From Laspinema palackyanum D2c (GTDB lineage: Bacteria; Cyanobacteriota; Cyanobacteriia; Cyanobacteriales; Laspinemataceae), in assembly GCF_025370875.1 (NCBI RefSeq), contig NZ_JAMXFD010000009.1:205344-242630 (forward strand): a stretch of 37,287 nucleotides of DNA. The letters are read 5' to 3'. A program made the position numbers and the translations under genes. Under the pieces are notes generated by a model. That model was not told the DNA's origin. It made no database searches and saw nothing but the letters and a program-made list of their open reading frames with translations. Shown here one piece after another: positions 15,118 through 22,233 of this stretch (positions are counted from its first letter, which is position 1; each line of letters begins with the position of its first letter).

Positions 15118-16143
15118 CTATTCCGGGACTTTGGCTAAGGCAGCACGAATGACATCCGATCCTGCGCCGGGAAGATAGGCGTTTTCGCTAATATGTCGTT
15201 TCCATGCCCGACTTCCCGCTTGTCCCGTGAACAGTTGTAGGATATGTCGGCTAATTTGATTCAAATGGGAACCTTGAGCTAACCAGTGGTCAATATAAGG
15301 CAACATCGCTTCCACGACTTGATGCCGAGAAAGGGGCGGGATTTCTTCACCAAAAATGTCCCGATCGCAGCTTGCAAATAAATAAGGATTATCATAAGCA
15401 GCCCTACCAATCATCACCGCATCCACCTGTTGAAGATGTTCCCGCACTTGTTCCATTGTGGTGATACCGCCATTAATTTCAATCCACAATTCAGGAAACT
15501 CTCGTTTTAACTGATAAACATCTTCATATCTCAGGGGAGGAATCGTGCGGTTTTCCTTGGGATTTAACCCCGAAAGCCATGCTTTGCGAGCGTGTACCGT
15601 AAATCGACGACATCCCGCTTCGGAGATAATCCTGACAAATTCTGTCATATCTTCATACCGATCGCGATCGTCAATTCCGATGCGATGCTTCACCGTTACC
15701 GGCAATTTTGTCACCCGTTGCATTGCCTCTATTCCCCTCGCCACTCGTTCCGGTTGAGCCATTAAACAAGCGCCAAAATTCCCATTTTGAACCCGACTAC
15801 TGGGACATCCTACGTTTAAATTAATCTCGTCATAACCGAAGTCTTCAGCAATGCGGGTACATTCCGCCAGTTCCAGGGGATCATCCCCTCCCAGTTGCAG
15901 AGACAGCGGTTTTTCTTCTGGGGAAAATCCCAACAATTTTTGACGATCGCCATGAATAATCGCCCCTGTGGTAATCATTTCCGTATAAAGTAAGGTGCGC
16001 TGGGTAATCAGGCGCATAAAGTAGCGATAATGGCGATCGGTCCGATCCATCATCGGGGCCACACTCAACGGCAAACCGGGTTCAGAATGGCTTAATTCGG
16101 ACTCCTGAACTGAGGGAAAAACCTGGGTGTTGATAAGATTCAT
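15118..16143 (-). CDS. dusA: tRNA-dihydrouridine(20/20a) synthase
   Basis: The 341-residue flavoenzyme reduces uridine to dihydrouridine in the D-loop of tRNA. The TIM-barrel start LSVAPMMDRTDRHYR, the active-site segment NLNVGCPSSRVQNGNFG with the catalytic cysteine in CLM just after, VKHRIGIDD, and the FMN phosphate-binding NGGI and MIGRAAYDNP segments are all present. The HARKAWLSGLNPKENR segment is typical of the DusA branch. About 25 residues precede the conserved barrel, so a later start is possible, but no better start codon with a ribosome site is seen. It converges with the kinase/WYL gene. Confidence 0.93.
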   Translation of the reverse strand: MNLINTQVFPSVQESELSHSEPGLPLSVAPMMDRTDRHYRYFMRLITQRTLLYTEMITTGAIIHGDRQKLLGFSPEEKPLSLQLGGDDPLELAECTRIAEDFGYDEINLNVGCPSSRVQNGNFGACLMAQPERVARGIEAMQRVTKLPVTVKHRIGIDDRDRYEDMTEFVRIISEAGCRRFTVHARKAWLSGLNPKENRTIPPLRYEDVYQLKREFPELWIEINGGITTMEQVREHLQQVDAVMIGRAAYDNPYLFASCDRDIFGEEIPPLSRHQVVEAMLPYIDHWLAQGSHLNQISRHILQLFTGQAGSRAWKRHISENAYLPGAGSDVIRAALAKVPE

Positions 16144-16321
16144 GATTTCGGCGAGCGCAGCAATGGGATAGCAATAAACGGTTCAGGGTTGAGAGCTTAA
16201 GTCTCTTTAAATCGGGAATGAGCCCCTCTTTCAGTTTAAATCAGGAAAACTCTTTCAAACTTTTGAAGGCAATTCTTCCTTAAATTTTATCGGATTTATG
16301 AGCATATAGCAGATTTCAAAG

Positions 16322-16352
16322 CCCCTCTCCCATCTTGGGAGAGGGGTTTGGG
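16322..16352 (-). terminator. Terminator-like hairpin after glpK
   Basis: CCCCTCTCCCA, a three-base loop and TGGGAGAGGGG form an 11-pair stem beginning about 25 bases after the glpK stop on the minus strand. It belongs to the C/G-rich palindrome style seen between other genes in this window. The T run is short. Confidence 0.55.
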
Positions 16353-16374
16353 GCCGCCATCGCTGTACCTATTC

Positions 16375-17877
16375 TCAATCCACCCAATTTTTAGCCCGAC
16401 TTACCGCCTTTTGCCATTGAGCAAAATGAGGTGCTGCGGTAACTTTTCCCTCTCCAGGTTCAAAGCATCGATCCAGGGTGCGAGTTTGAACCAGAGTGTG
16501 ATAATCGGTCCAGAAACCCACCGCTAAACCGGCAGCAAAGGCGGCACCTTGAGCGGTAGCATCAAGAATTGTAGGACGTTCCAGGGGAATGTTCAGCACA
16601 TCCGCTTGAAATTGCATCAGAAAATCATTTTCGCAAGCGCCGCCATCGACTTTTAAGCGTTGTACGGGGGTATCACTATCTTGATTGATGGCATCAACAA
16701 CTTCTTTGACTTGATAGGCGACTGCCTCTAAAACAGCGCGAACTAGATGGGCACGGGTTACGCCAGCGGTGAGCCCCAAAAATGCCCCCCTGGCACTCAT
16801 ATCCCAATGGGGTGCACCGAGTCCACTCAAAGCGGGGACGAAATAGGCCCCATTAGTATCGGGAACGGAACGGGCGATCGCCTCGGTTTCTCCTGCGGAA
16901 TGAATCAAGTTTAATCCATCTCGCAACCACTGCACAGCACGTCCTGTTGTAAACATTGCTCCTTCTAAGGCATAATTCACCTGATTGCCATCAGTCCAAG
17001 CCACAGTCGAAAGAAGTTGATGATGGGAACGGACTAATTCCTGACCCGTTTGAGCAATTAAAAAACAGCCGGTCCCATAAGTACATTTTACCAGTCCCGG
17101 GCGATCGCATCCGTGGGCGAATAATGCCGCCTGCTGATCTCCTAAAATCGCCATAATCGGGACTGAAAACCCCAGGATATCCGGATCCGTTTCTCCAAAA
17201 TAGCCGAAACTGTCGCGAATTTCTGGCATGATTTCCTGGGGAATTCCGAATAAATTTAAGAGAGTTTGGTCCCAATTTAAGGTTTCCAAATTCATCAACA
17301 GGGTGCGACTGGCATTGCTGCGATCGGTGGCGTGAACCTTGGACCCGGTTAGTTTCCAAAGTATCCAACTATCGATGGTTCCAGCGAGAATATTTTTGGG
17401 ATTAATATCGGGGCGATTGTCCTTGACCCATTGTAATAACCAGGCCAGTTTAGTGGCCGAAAAATAGGCATCTAAAACTAATCCCGTGCGATTTTGAATT
17501 TCAGAAGCATGACCCTTTTCCGTCAACTCTCGACAGAGGGGTGCAGTCCGGCGATCGAGCCAGACAATGGCCGGATGCAAGGGTTCTCCGGTAGTTTTAT
17601 CCCACAGCAAACAGGTTTCACGCTGGACGGTGAGACCGATCGCCGCAATTTCAGAGCCAGAAATTCCCCGGTTTTGCAAGACCTTTTGAATGCAATGGTA
17701 GGTATCCTCCCAGATGGCGACTGGATCATGTTCTACCCAACCGGGCTGAGGATATAATTGATTCAATTCTTGATAAGATTGGGAAATTAATTGACCCTCG
17801 TGATTAAACAAAATCGCCCGATTGCCCGTTGTCCCGAGGTCGAGTCCTAAAACTATATTTGAGTTAGATTGTTTCAT
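16375..17877 (-). CDS. glpK: Glycerol kinase
   Basis: The 500-residue FGGY-family enzyme phosphorylates glycerol to sn-glycerol-3-phosphate for lipid synthesis or catabolism. Visible motifs are the N-terminal phosphate loop LDLGTTGNRAI, glycerol-site segments QRET, AIVWLDRRT and DAYFSATK, the catalytic loop LGDQQAALF, YGTGCF, and the FGGY-type VDGGACENDFLMQ. The usual DQGTT near the start is DLGTT here. The glycerol contacts otherwise look intact, so glycerol rather than another sugar alcohol is the likely substrate. No glpF or glpD is adjacent. It is divergent from the sensor kinase operon, with about 500 bases between starts. Confidence 0.92.
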   Translation of the reverse strand: MKQSNSNIVLGLDLGTTGNRAILFNHEGQLISQSYQELNQLYPQPGWVEHDPVAIWEDTYHCIQKVLQNRGISGSEIAAIGLTVQRETCLLWDKTTGEPLHPAIVWLDRRTAPLCRELTEKGHASEIQNRTGLVLDAYFSATKLAWLLQWVKDNRPDINPKNILAGTIDSWILWKLTGSKVHATDRSNASRTLLMNLETLNWDQTLLNLFGIPQEIMPEIRDSFGYFGETDPDILGFSVPIMAILGDQQAALFAHGCDRPGLVKCTYGTGCFLIAQTGQELVRSHHQLLSTVAWTDGNQVNYALEGAMFTTGRAVQWLRDGLNLIHSAGETEAIARSVPDTNGAYFVPALSGLGAPHWDMSARGAFLGLTAGVTRAHLVRAVLEAVAYQVKEVVDAINQDSDTPVQRLKVDGGACENDFLMQFQADVLNIPLERPTILDATAQGAAFAAGLAVGFWTDYHTLVQTRTLDRCFEPGEGKVTAAPHFAQWQKAVSRAKNWVD

Positions 17878-18075
17878 AAACTATAGGGATTAAATGAATG
17901 AAACTGAGAACTTTCGGGTCAGGGTGGTGCATTTACAGGTCAGATTTGAGTGCTGAATTGTTATAGATTAGGGACTCCCCTATCCCTGAAAGTTTCTCCC
18001 AATCAACCCGTGACCGTGAATTCTCAGAAAACTGCCTCTGATGATTACTTGTCGTCCCCATTAAGGATTAAATAT

Positions 18076-18104
18076 TTGCAATCTTACAATGAGTGGAATA
18101 TAAT
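18076..18104 (+). promoter_or_regulatory. Sigma70-type promoter of the HK-NADAR operon
   Basis: TTGCAA (18076-18081) and a perfect TATAAT (18099-18104) are separated by exactly 17 bases. Transcription would start near 18111 and give a leader of about 270 bases before the first gene. Confidence 0.65.
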
Positions 18105-18250
18105 TGTTCAAGGCAAACAGATTAATTTCTTTAAATATCCAGTCCTGGGGCCCTCAATGTCAAGCCCCTAAAGGCTCCGTATTATCACGGAAAATTATAA
18201 AACCCTTGGAAATTTTATAAAAATTTAATAAAGTAGAGAAATGCTCACGC

Positions 18251-18296
18251 ACCCGCAACCCGATTCATAACGTTTTTTGTGAAGACGGATGCGGGT
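18251..18296 (+). promoter_or_regulatory. Leader hairpin with internal T6 run
   Basis: ACCCGCA (18251-18257) pairs with TGCGGGT (18290-18296), enclosing a loop that contains TTTTTT (18273-18278). It is the first of three inverted repeats in the predicted leader. Confidence 0.4.
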
Positions 18297-18316
18297 TCCA
18301 TTCTGGAATTAAAGCC

Positions 18317-18350
18317 AGTTGGCAGTTGAACGCTGCCTAACTCAGCGTTC
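18317..18350 (+). promoter_or_regulatory. Two mutually exclusive leader hairpins
   Basis: Hairpin A pairs AGTTGGCAG (18317-18325) with CTGCC-T-AACT (18333-18342, one bulge). Hairpin B pairs GAACGCTG (18328-18335) with CAGCGTTC (18343-18350), eight perfect pairs. They share bases 18328-18342, so only one can form at a time. B ends ten bases before the GGAGGA ribosome site. This is the form of a riboregulator or attenuator-like switch. Confidence 0.5.
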
Positions 18351-18382
18351 ACATCGTTGAGGAGGAACCCTTCATCACCGTT

Positions 18383-20317
18383 ATGTTGGGATCCTTACAC
18401 CGAGAAAACATCGCTTGTCCTCAGACAAGAGTATCTTTATCAGCAAGGGAAGCCCCATCTATGCAGCTTCAAGAGCCTTACAAGGTCCTAGAGACCCGAC
18501 AACCGAGAGGGATTGTGGATCCATCACAGATTGGCAATGTGGGGAACTCCTCTCCAAATCTCCTCGATCAGCTCAAAACCAACATTCGCCGCTTAAGTAT
18601 TAAGCAAAAAATCGGCTATGGTTATGGACTGACAATTTCGATCGCGTTATTGGGAACGGGTCTGGGGTTAGTAGTAGGCGATCGCTATCACAACAAAGCC
18701 AAACAACAACTGGTTCATGCCTACGAGCAACAGCGGATCCTCACCCGTTTGCAATATGAGGTGGTCACCGCGCGATCGCATCAACAAGGTTTAGTTTCCA
18801 GTGCGGATCAGTCCCTCTGGAGTGAATCTAAAAGCCGTAGCTTTCTGACCCAAAATCAGAAAGTTGAAAATCTGTTAAACGATTTGCAAGAGGTGGTTAA
18901 AACCAATGAGAAGAGTTTAGTCACCGTTGATGAATCCCAAATGCAAAAATTATGGGAGATTCAAGAAGTTGCTGAAAAATCTTCTCAAGACTTGCTGCAG
19001 TTACAGACCTTGAATCCTAATTTGGGCTCCGATTTAGTGACTCGTCTCACTGATTCGGAAAGAGAGAGAGTTTTGGCGCAAATTTCCCAAGTGGAATTTG
19101 CATTAGAAACCCTTTATCAGGAGTTAGACCAGACCTTAGATGCAGCCCAGGCCCAAGAGAATGCGGCCAAAGAGACCTTTACTAAAGCCGAATCCCTGCG
19201 ATGGAAAATTGCAGTATTCAGCATGATTTTATCCGTGGCGATCGCCGCGATGTTAGCCTCATACACCAGTCGGGCGATCGCCCGTCCCATTGAATGGGTC
19301 ACCCAAGTTGCCCTCCGCACCACTGAACAATCCAATTATAGACTCCGCGCCCCCATCCTCACCGAAGATGAAGCCGGTTTACTCGCCACCTCCCTGAATC
19401 AACTGATTAGTCGAGTTGAGGAACAACTCCAGGAAATTCAGCAAGCTCAAACCCAGCTCATTCAGACCGAAAAAATGTCCAGTCTGGGACAATTAGTCGC
19501 TGGAATTGCCCACGAAATCAATAATCCCATCAACTTTATCACCGGCAATATCGAGCATAGCAATCATTACATCCAAGACATCCTCGAAATCGTCAAACTG
19601 TATCAAAAAGAGCATCCCAATCCGTCCCCGGAACTACAGGAACTCATTGAAGATGTAGATTTAGAATTCGTCATCGCCGACTTGACCAAAATGCTCTCCT
19701 CCATGAGCATGGGTTCCGAGCGAATACGGCAGATTGTCCTTTCTCTGCGTAACTTTTCGCGCCTGGACGAATCCGAGAAAAAACGAGTCGATATTCACGA
19801 AGGAATCGACAGTACCCTGTTGCTCTGTAACCATCGCCTGCACCCGAACATTGAAGTGATTACCCGCTATGATGAATTGCAGCCAATCGAGTGTTATCCG
19901 GCGCAACTCAACCAAGTGTTTATGCACTTGATTTCCAATGCGATCGATGCCTTAGAAAGCAAACCGAATAAAGAGTCAAACCCCCTTCAGTCCCATCGCC
20001 AAATCGTCATTCAAACCCAGAAGCTCAATGAAAGAACCATCCAGGTTAAAATCTCGGATAATGGTCTGGGAATGGATGAGGCAATCCGCAGCAAAATATT
20101 CGACCCATTTTACACGACGAAACCCCCCGGAAAAGGGACAGGTTTGGGATTATCGATTGTTTACCGCGTGGTAGAAAAACATGGAGGTAAAATCGAGGTG
20201 AGTTCACAACCCGGAAGAGGGACAGAATTTAGGATCACCCTTCCCATTGAACCGTTAGCTCATCCTTTATCCATCCAGCACACTCGACCTTCTGTCCCCA
20301 TTTTAAATGCCATCTAA
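18383..20317 (+). CDS. Membrane sensor histidine kinase with HAMP domain
   Basis: The 644-residue protein has about 75 N-terminal cytoplasmic residues, membrane segment 1 (78-99), a helical extracytoplasmic domain of about 170 residues, membrane segment 2 (274-294), a HAMP domain, a coiled coil rich in Gln/Glu, then the kinase core. The phospho-acceptor is H377 in AGIAHEINNP. The dimerisation domain is unusually long, with a PNPSPELQELIED insert, as in many cyanobacterial kinases. ATP-binding boxes read HLISNAIDA, DNGLGMD and GKGTGLGLSIVYR. It heads a tight operon: the next gene starts 11 bases before this one ends. GGAGGA lies 16 bases before the ATG, longer than ideal, so a different start is possible. 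No response regulator is adjacent. Confidence 0.92.
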   Translation: MLGSLHRENIACPQTRVSLSAREAPSMQLQEPYKVLETRQPRGIVDPSQIGNVGNSSPNLLDQLKTNIRRLSIKQKIGYGYGLTISIALLGTGLGLVVGDRYHNKAKQQLVHAYEQQRILTRLQYEVVTARSHQQGLVSSADQSLWSESKSRSFLTQNQKVENLLNDLQEVVKTNEKSLVTVDESQMQKLWEIQEVAEKSSQDLLQLQTLNPNLGSDLVTRLTDSERERVLAQISQVEFALETLYQELDQTLDAAQAQENAAKETFTKAESLRWKIAVFSMILSVAIAAMLASYTSRAIARPIEWVTQVALRTTEQSNYRLRAPILTEDEAGLLATSLNQLISRVEEQLQEIQQAQTQLIQTEKMSSLGQLVAGIAHEINNPINFITGNIEHSNHYIQDILEIVKLYQKEHPNPSPELQELIEDVDLEFVIADLTKMLSSMSMGSERIRQIVLSLRNFSRLDESEKKRVDIHEGIDSTLLLCNHRLHPNIEVITRYDELQPIECYPAQLNQVFMHLISNAIDALESKPNKESNPLQSHRQIVIQTQKLNERTIQVKISDNGLGMDEAIRSKIFDPFYTTKPPGKGTGLGLSIVYRVVEKHGGKIEVSSQPGRGTEFRITLPIEPLAHPLSIQHTRPSVPILNAI

Positions 20318-20990
20318 AGTCCAAAAAATGAGCGCCCTTCTGGGTAAATTTAGAACCCTAGGGCAGTCCAAACGAGAGAAAACCCAAGCTCAAATGTCGG
20401 AATTCTTGTCAAGTTTTTCCGACATCCATCAGAAATCCAGGCAGCGTCAGGTTGCTAATTTTAATCTATTTTCTCTCTTGCAACTGAGCAAAAACGAGAC
20501 AACCCAAACCACCGTGTTAGGGTGGCTGTTAGATGCTGAGGGTAGTCATGGGCAAGGTCCACTGTTTTTAGAACAGCTTGTCAAACTTTGTGGTGACTGT
20601 ATTCCTTCGGAGCATTTCAGCCAACCCTATCGCCTCCTTTCTTCAGCGATCGCACCCCAATTGCGCCTGGACCTGATTCTGTATCGACCCGGGGAATTTT
20701 TAGTGGCGATCGATAACAATATTTTGGACCGAGAAGGCATCCACCAAGCTGACCTAGAAATTATCGAGATGCGACGGTTAGGTTCAGCGCAACGCATCCC
20801 CAAAGAACGACAAATCGCCATCTTTTTAACCCCCGAAGGACGAGAACCCCTGAGTGGAGACCCATCCCATTGGCACTCGCTTTCCTATCCCCAACTCGCC
20901 GCAGCCTTTTCCCAAGTTGTACCGCAACTGAATGATCTAAAACTTAAACATATTTTGGTAGACTGGATCGAGGTGGTGTCAAGGGTATGA
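20307..20990 (+). CDS. PD-(D/E)XK-superfamily protein, probably catalytically dead
   Basis: The 227-residue protein resembles the PDDEXK_4-type family: NFNLFSLLQLSKNET near residues 51-65 with E64, then TVLGWLLDAEGSHGQGPLFL, then the core strands LRLDLIL (D122) and FLVAIDNNIL. In active relatives the last strand reads IENK; here it is I-D136-N-N138, so the glutamate is aspartate and the catalytic lysine is asparagine. The fold is inferred from the order of these segments. It starts inside the kinase gene (11-base overlap), suggesting translational coupling; a second ATG at 20328 would avoid the overlap. The unknown gene follows after three bases. A binding or regulatory role is more likely than DNA cutting. 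Confidence 0.65.
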   Translation: MPSKVQKMSALLGKFRTLGQSKREKTQAQMSEFLSSFSDIHQKSRQRQVANFNLFSLLQLSKNETTQTTVLGWLLDAEGSHGQGPLFLEQLVKLCGDCIPSEHFSQPYRLLSSAIAPQLRLDLILYRPGEFLVAIDNNILDREGIHQADLEIIEMRRLGSAQRIPKERQIAIFLTPEGREPLSGDPSHWHSLSYPQLAAAFSQVVPQLNDLKLKHILVDWIEVVSRV

Positions 20991-20993
20991 TTT

Positions 20994-21542
20994 ATGAAAA
21001 TTTTCTCAGACGAAAGTAAGTTATTAGCCAAAAATTGGGAAACCTATCAGGAACTTCTCAAAGCAGAACAAACCCTTAGAAGTGAACTCCAAAACTTTTT
21101 GGAATCTCTGGAAGCCGATTTAGCTAAAAATCCCTGGTGGCAAAATCAGTGGAATTTTATCGTTTATGAAGAGACAGAAATTTATATTTCTCAGGCAAAT
21201 TGGGTATCGGCTTATGATGAATATGTTATCTTAATTGGCTTAGAAGGATTGACCCCGGAGCGATTGTTTGGCATGGACAATCCGCCTCTGCTATATGTAA
21301 AATCTTCAGATTATAATTTGGGAGAAATGCTCATTGAAAAACTCAAAGAAGAAGAAAACTTAAAACAGGGAGACATTGATTATAGTTCCAGTCGCTATCT
21401 CGTCACCCACCCCTTAAAGGTGCTACCGAACGAAGTTGAAAAATTTGATAAAGTCGTTCGTCAACCTGCCCTGGATTTTTTAAGTTATTATGCAACTACC
21501 CTGGAAAAATATACTGACTTAATAGAAAAAGCCCTGAGTTAA
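20994..21542 (+). CDS. Unknown protein in HK-NADAR operon
   Basis: I do not recognise this 182-residue family. It is acidic (many Glu/Asp), with a predicted coiled or helical N-terminus (LLKAEQTLRSELQNFLESLEADLAK), a middle with several aromatic strands, and a helical C-terminus. No signal peptide, membrane segment or metal motif is present. AAGGG lies about eight bases before the ATG, inside the end of the previous gene, which stops three bases upstream. The spacing makes co-translation with the PD-(D/E)XK-like protein likely, so a physical partner of that protein is a reasonable guess. Confidence 0.75.
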   Translation: MKIFSDESKLLAKNWETYQELLKAEQTLRSELQNFLESLEADLAKNPWWQNQWNFIVYEETEIYISQANWVSAYDEYVILIGLEGLTPERLFGMDNPPLLYVKSSDYNLGEMLIEKLKEEENLKQGDIDYSSSRYLVTHPLKVLPNEVEKFDKVVRQPALDFLSYYATTLEKYTDLIEKALS

Positions 21543-21561
21543 AAGGGGCAGGAGATAGACG

Positions 21562-22008
21562 GTGACTCTATATTTTTATAGCCTCCGTAGTGAATACGGA
21601 TGTTTCTCCAACTTTTCCCGGCATGGCTTTGAGTTAGATGGGGTATGGTGGCCGACGAGCGAACATTATTTTCAAGCTCAAAAATTTGCGGGAACTCCCC
21701 ATGCCGAGCAGATCCGACAAGTTAACAGCCCTAGGGATGCCGCCAACATGGGACGCGATCGCAAACGTCCCCTACGTCCGGATTGGGAAACGGTCAAAGA
21801 TGAAATCATGCGCCGTGCGGTCCTCAAAAAATTCCAGACTCATGACGACATTCGGGAGATTTTGCTCGGAACTGGAGAGGAGGAACTCGTAGAAAATGCC
21901 CCTCATGATTATTATTGGGGATGCGGTAAAGATGGCAGTGGTCAGAATAAATTGGGCCAGATTTTAATGGAGGTGCGAGCAATTCTGCGTCAGGAACCCT
22001 CAATTTAA
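21562..22008 (+). CDS. NADAR (YbiA-like) family protein
   Basis: The 148-residue protein matches the NADAR/YbiA (DUF1768) fold from end to end: YGCFSNFSRHGFELDG, WWPTSEHYFQAQKF, then ANMGRD and HDYYWGCGKDGSGQNKLGQ. Known members cleave N-glycosidic bonds in riboflavin intermediates (YbiA) or remove ADP-ribose from guanine in DarT-type toxin systems. No DarT-like gene is adjacent. The start is GTG at 21562 with GGAG seven bases upstream. It is the fourth gene of the sensor kinase operon, 19 bases after the unknown gene, and a terminator overlaps its stop. It could be a stand-alone housekeeping hydrolase or the enzymatic arm of this operon. Confidence 0.88.
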   Translation: MTLYFYSLRSEYGCFSNFSRHGFELDGVWWPTSEHYFQAQKFAGTPHAEQIRQVNSPRDAANMGRDRKRPLRPDWETVKDEIMRRAVLKKFQTHDDIREILLGTGEEELVENAPHDYYWGCGKDGSGQNKLGQILMEVRAILRQEPSI

Positions 22009-22029
22009 TCAATTTAATCGAGGGTTTTT
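21996..22029 (+). terminator. Intrinsic terminator of the HK-NADAR operon
   Basis: ACCCTC (21996-22001) pairs with GAGGGT (22020-22025), followed by TTTTT. The NADAR stop codon lies in the loop, so the left arm is coding sequence. Confidence 0.6.
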
Positions 22030-22066
22030 ACGCTTAAGGTGATTTGCCCTTCTCGTAACTCCACCT

Positions 22067-22102
22067 CCGGTCCCCTCCCCAAGACACAGGGGAGGGGACC
22101 GG
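22067..22102. repeat. Perfect 14-pair GC-rich palindrome
   Basis: CCGGTCCCCTCCCC and GGGGAGGGGACCGG flank an eight-base loop. The GGGGAGGGGACCGGAA part is shared with the repeats at 4892 and 4984, so it belongs to the same family. It lies between the operon terminator and the nblS gene. Confidence 0.7.
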
Positions 22103-22233
22103 AATTTCCCTAAATGAGAGGCAAATCCCCCTGAACATAAAAAACCACGCCCCATTCTCCCAAAACTTCACAACGTGGCACAATAGAAATAGACTCATCT
22201 CTCATCCTTGCCTTCCACCGGATAGAAAGAACC

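Larger units (their letters stand above)
17878..18382. other. Long divergent intergenic region and operon leader
   Basis: The half near glpK holds no recognised feature apart from a weak plus-strand frame at 17950-18171. From 18076 on it carries a good promoter for the plus strand, then a leader of about 270 bases with three inverted repeats (18251-18296, 18317-18342, 18328-18350) and a GGAGGA at 18361. Confidence 0.6.

Noticed and set aside
17950-18171. Plus-strand 73-codon frame before the sensor kinase operon
   Set aside because: It spans the predicted promoter at 18076-18104 and has no recognised domain or ribosome site.
21562-22008. Reading the NADAR gene as half of a DarT-type toxin-antitoxin pair
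   Set aside because: None of the adjacent proteins shows ADP-ribosyltransferase motifs, so the toxin partner is missing.
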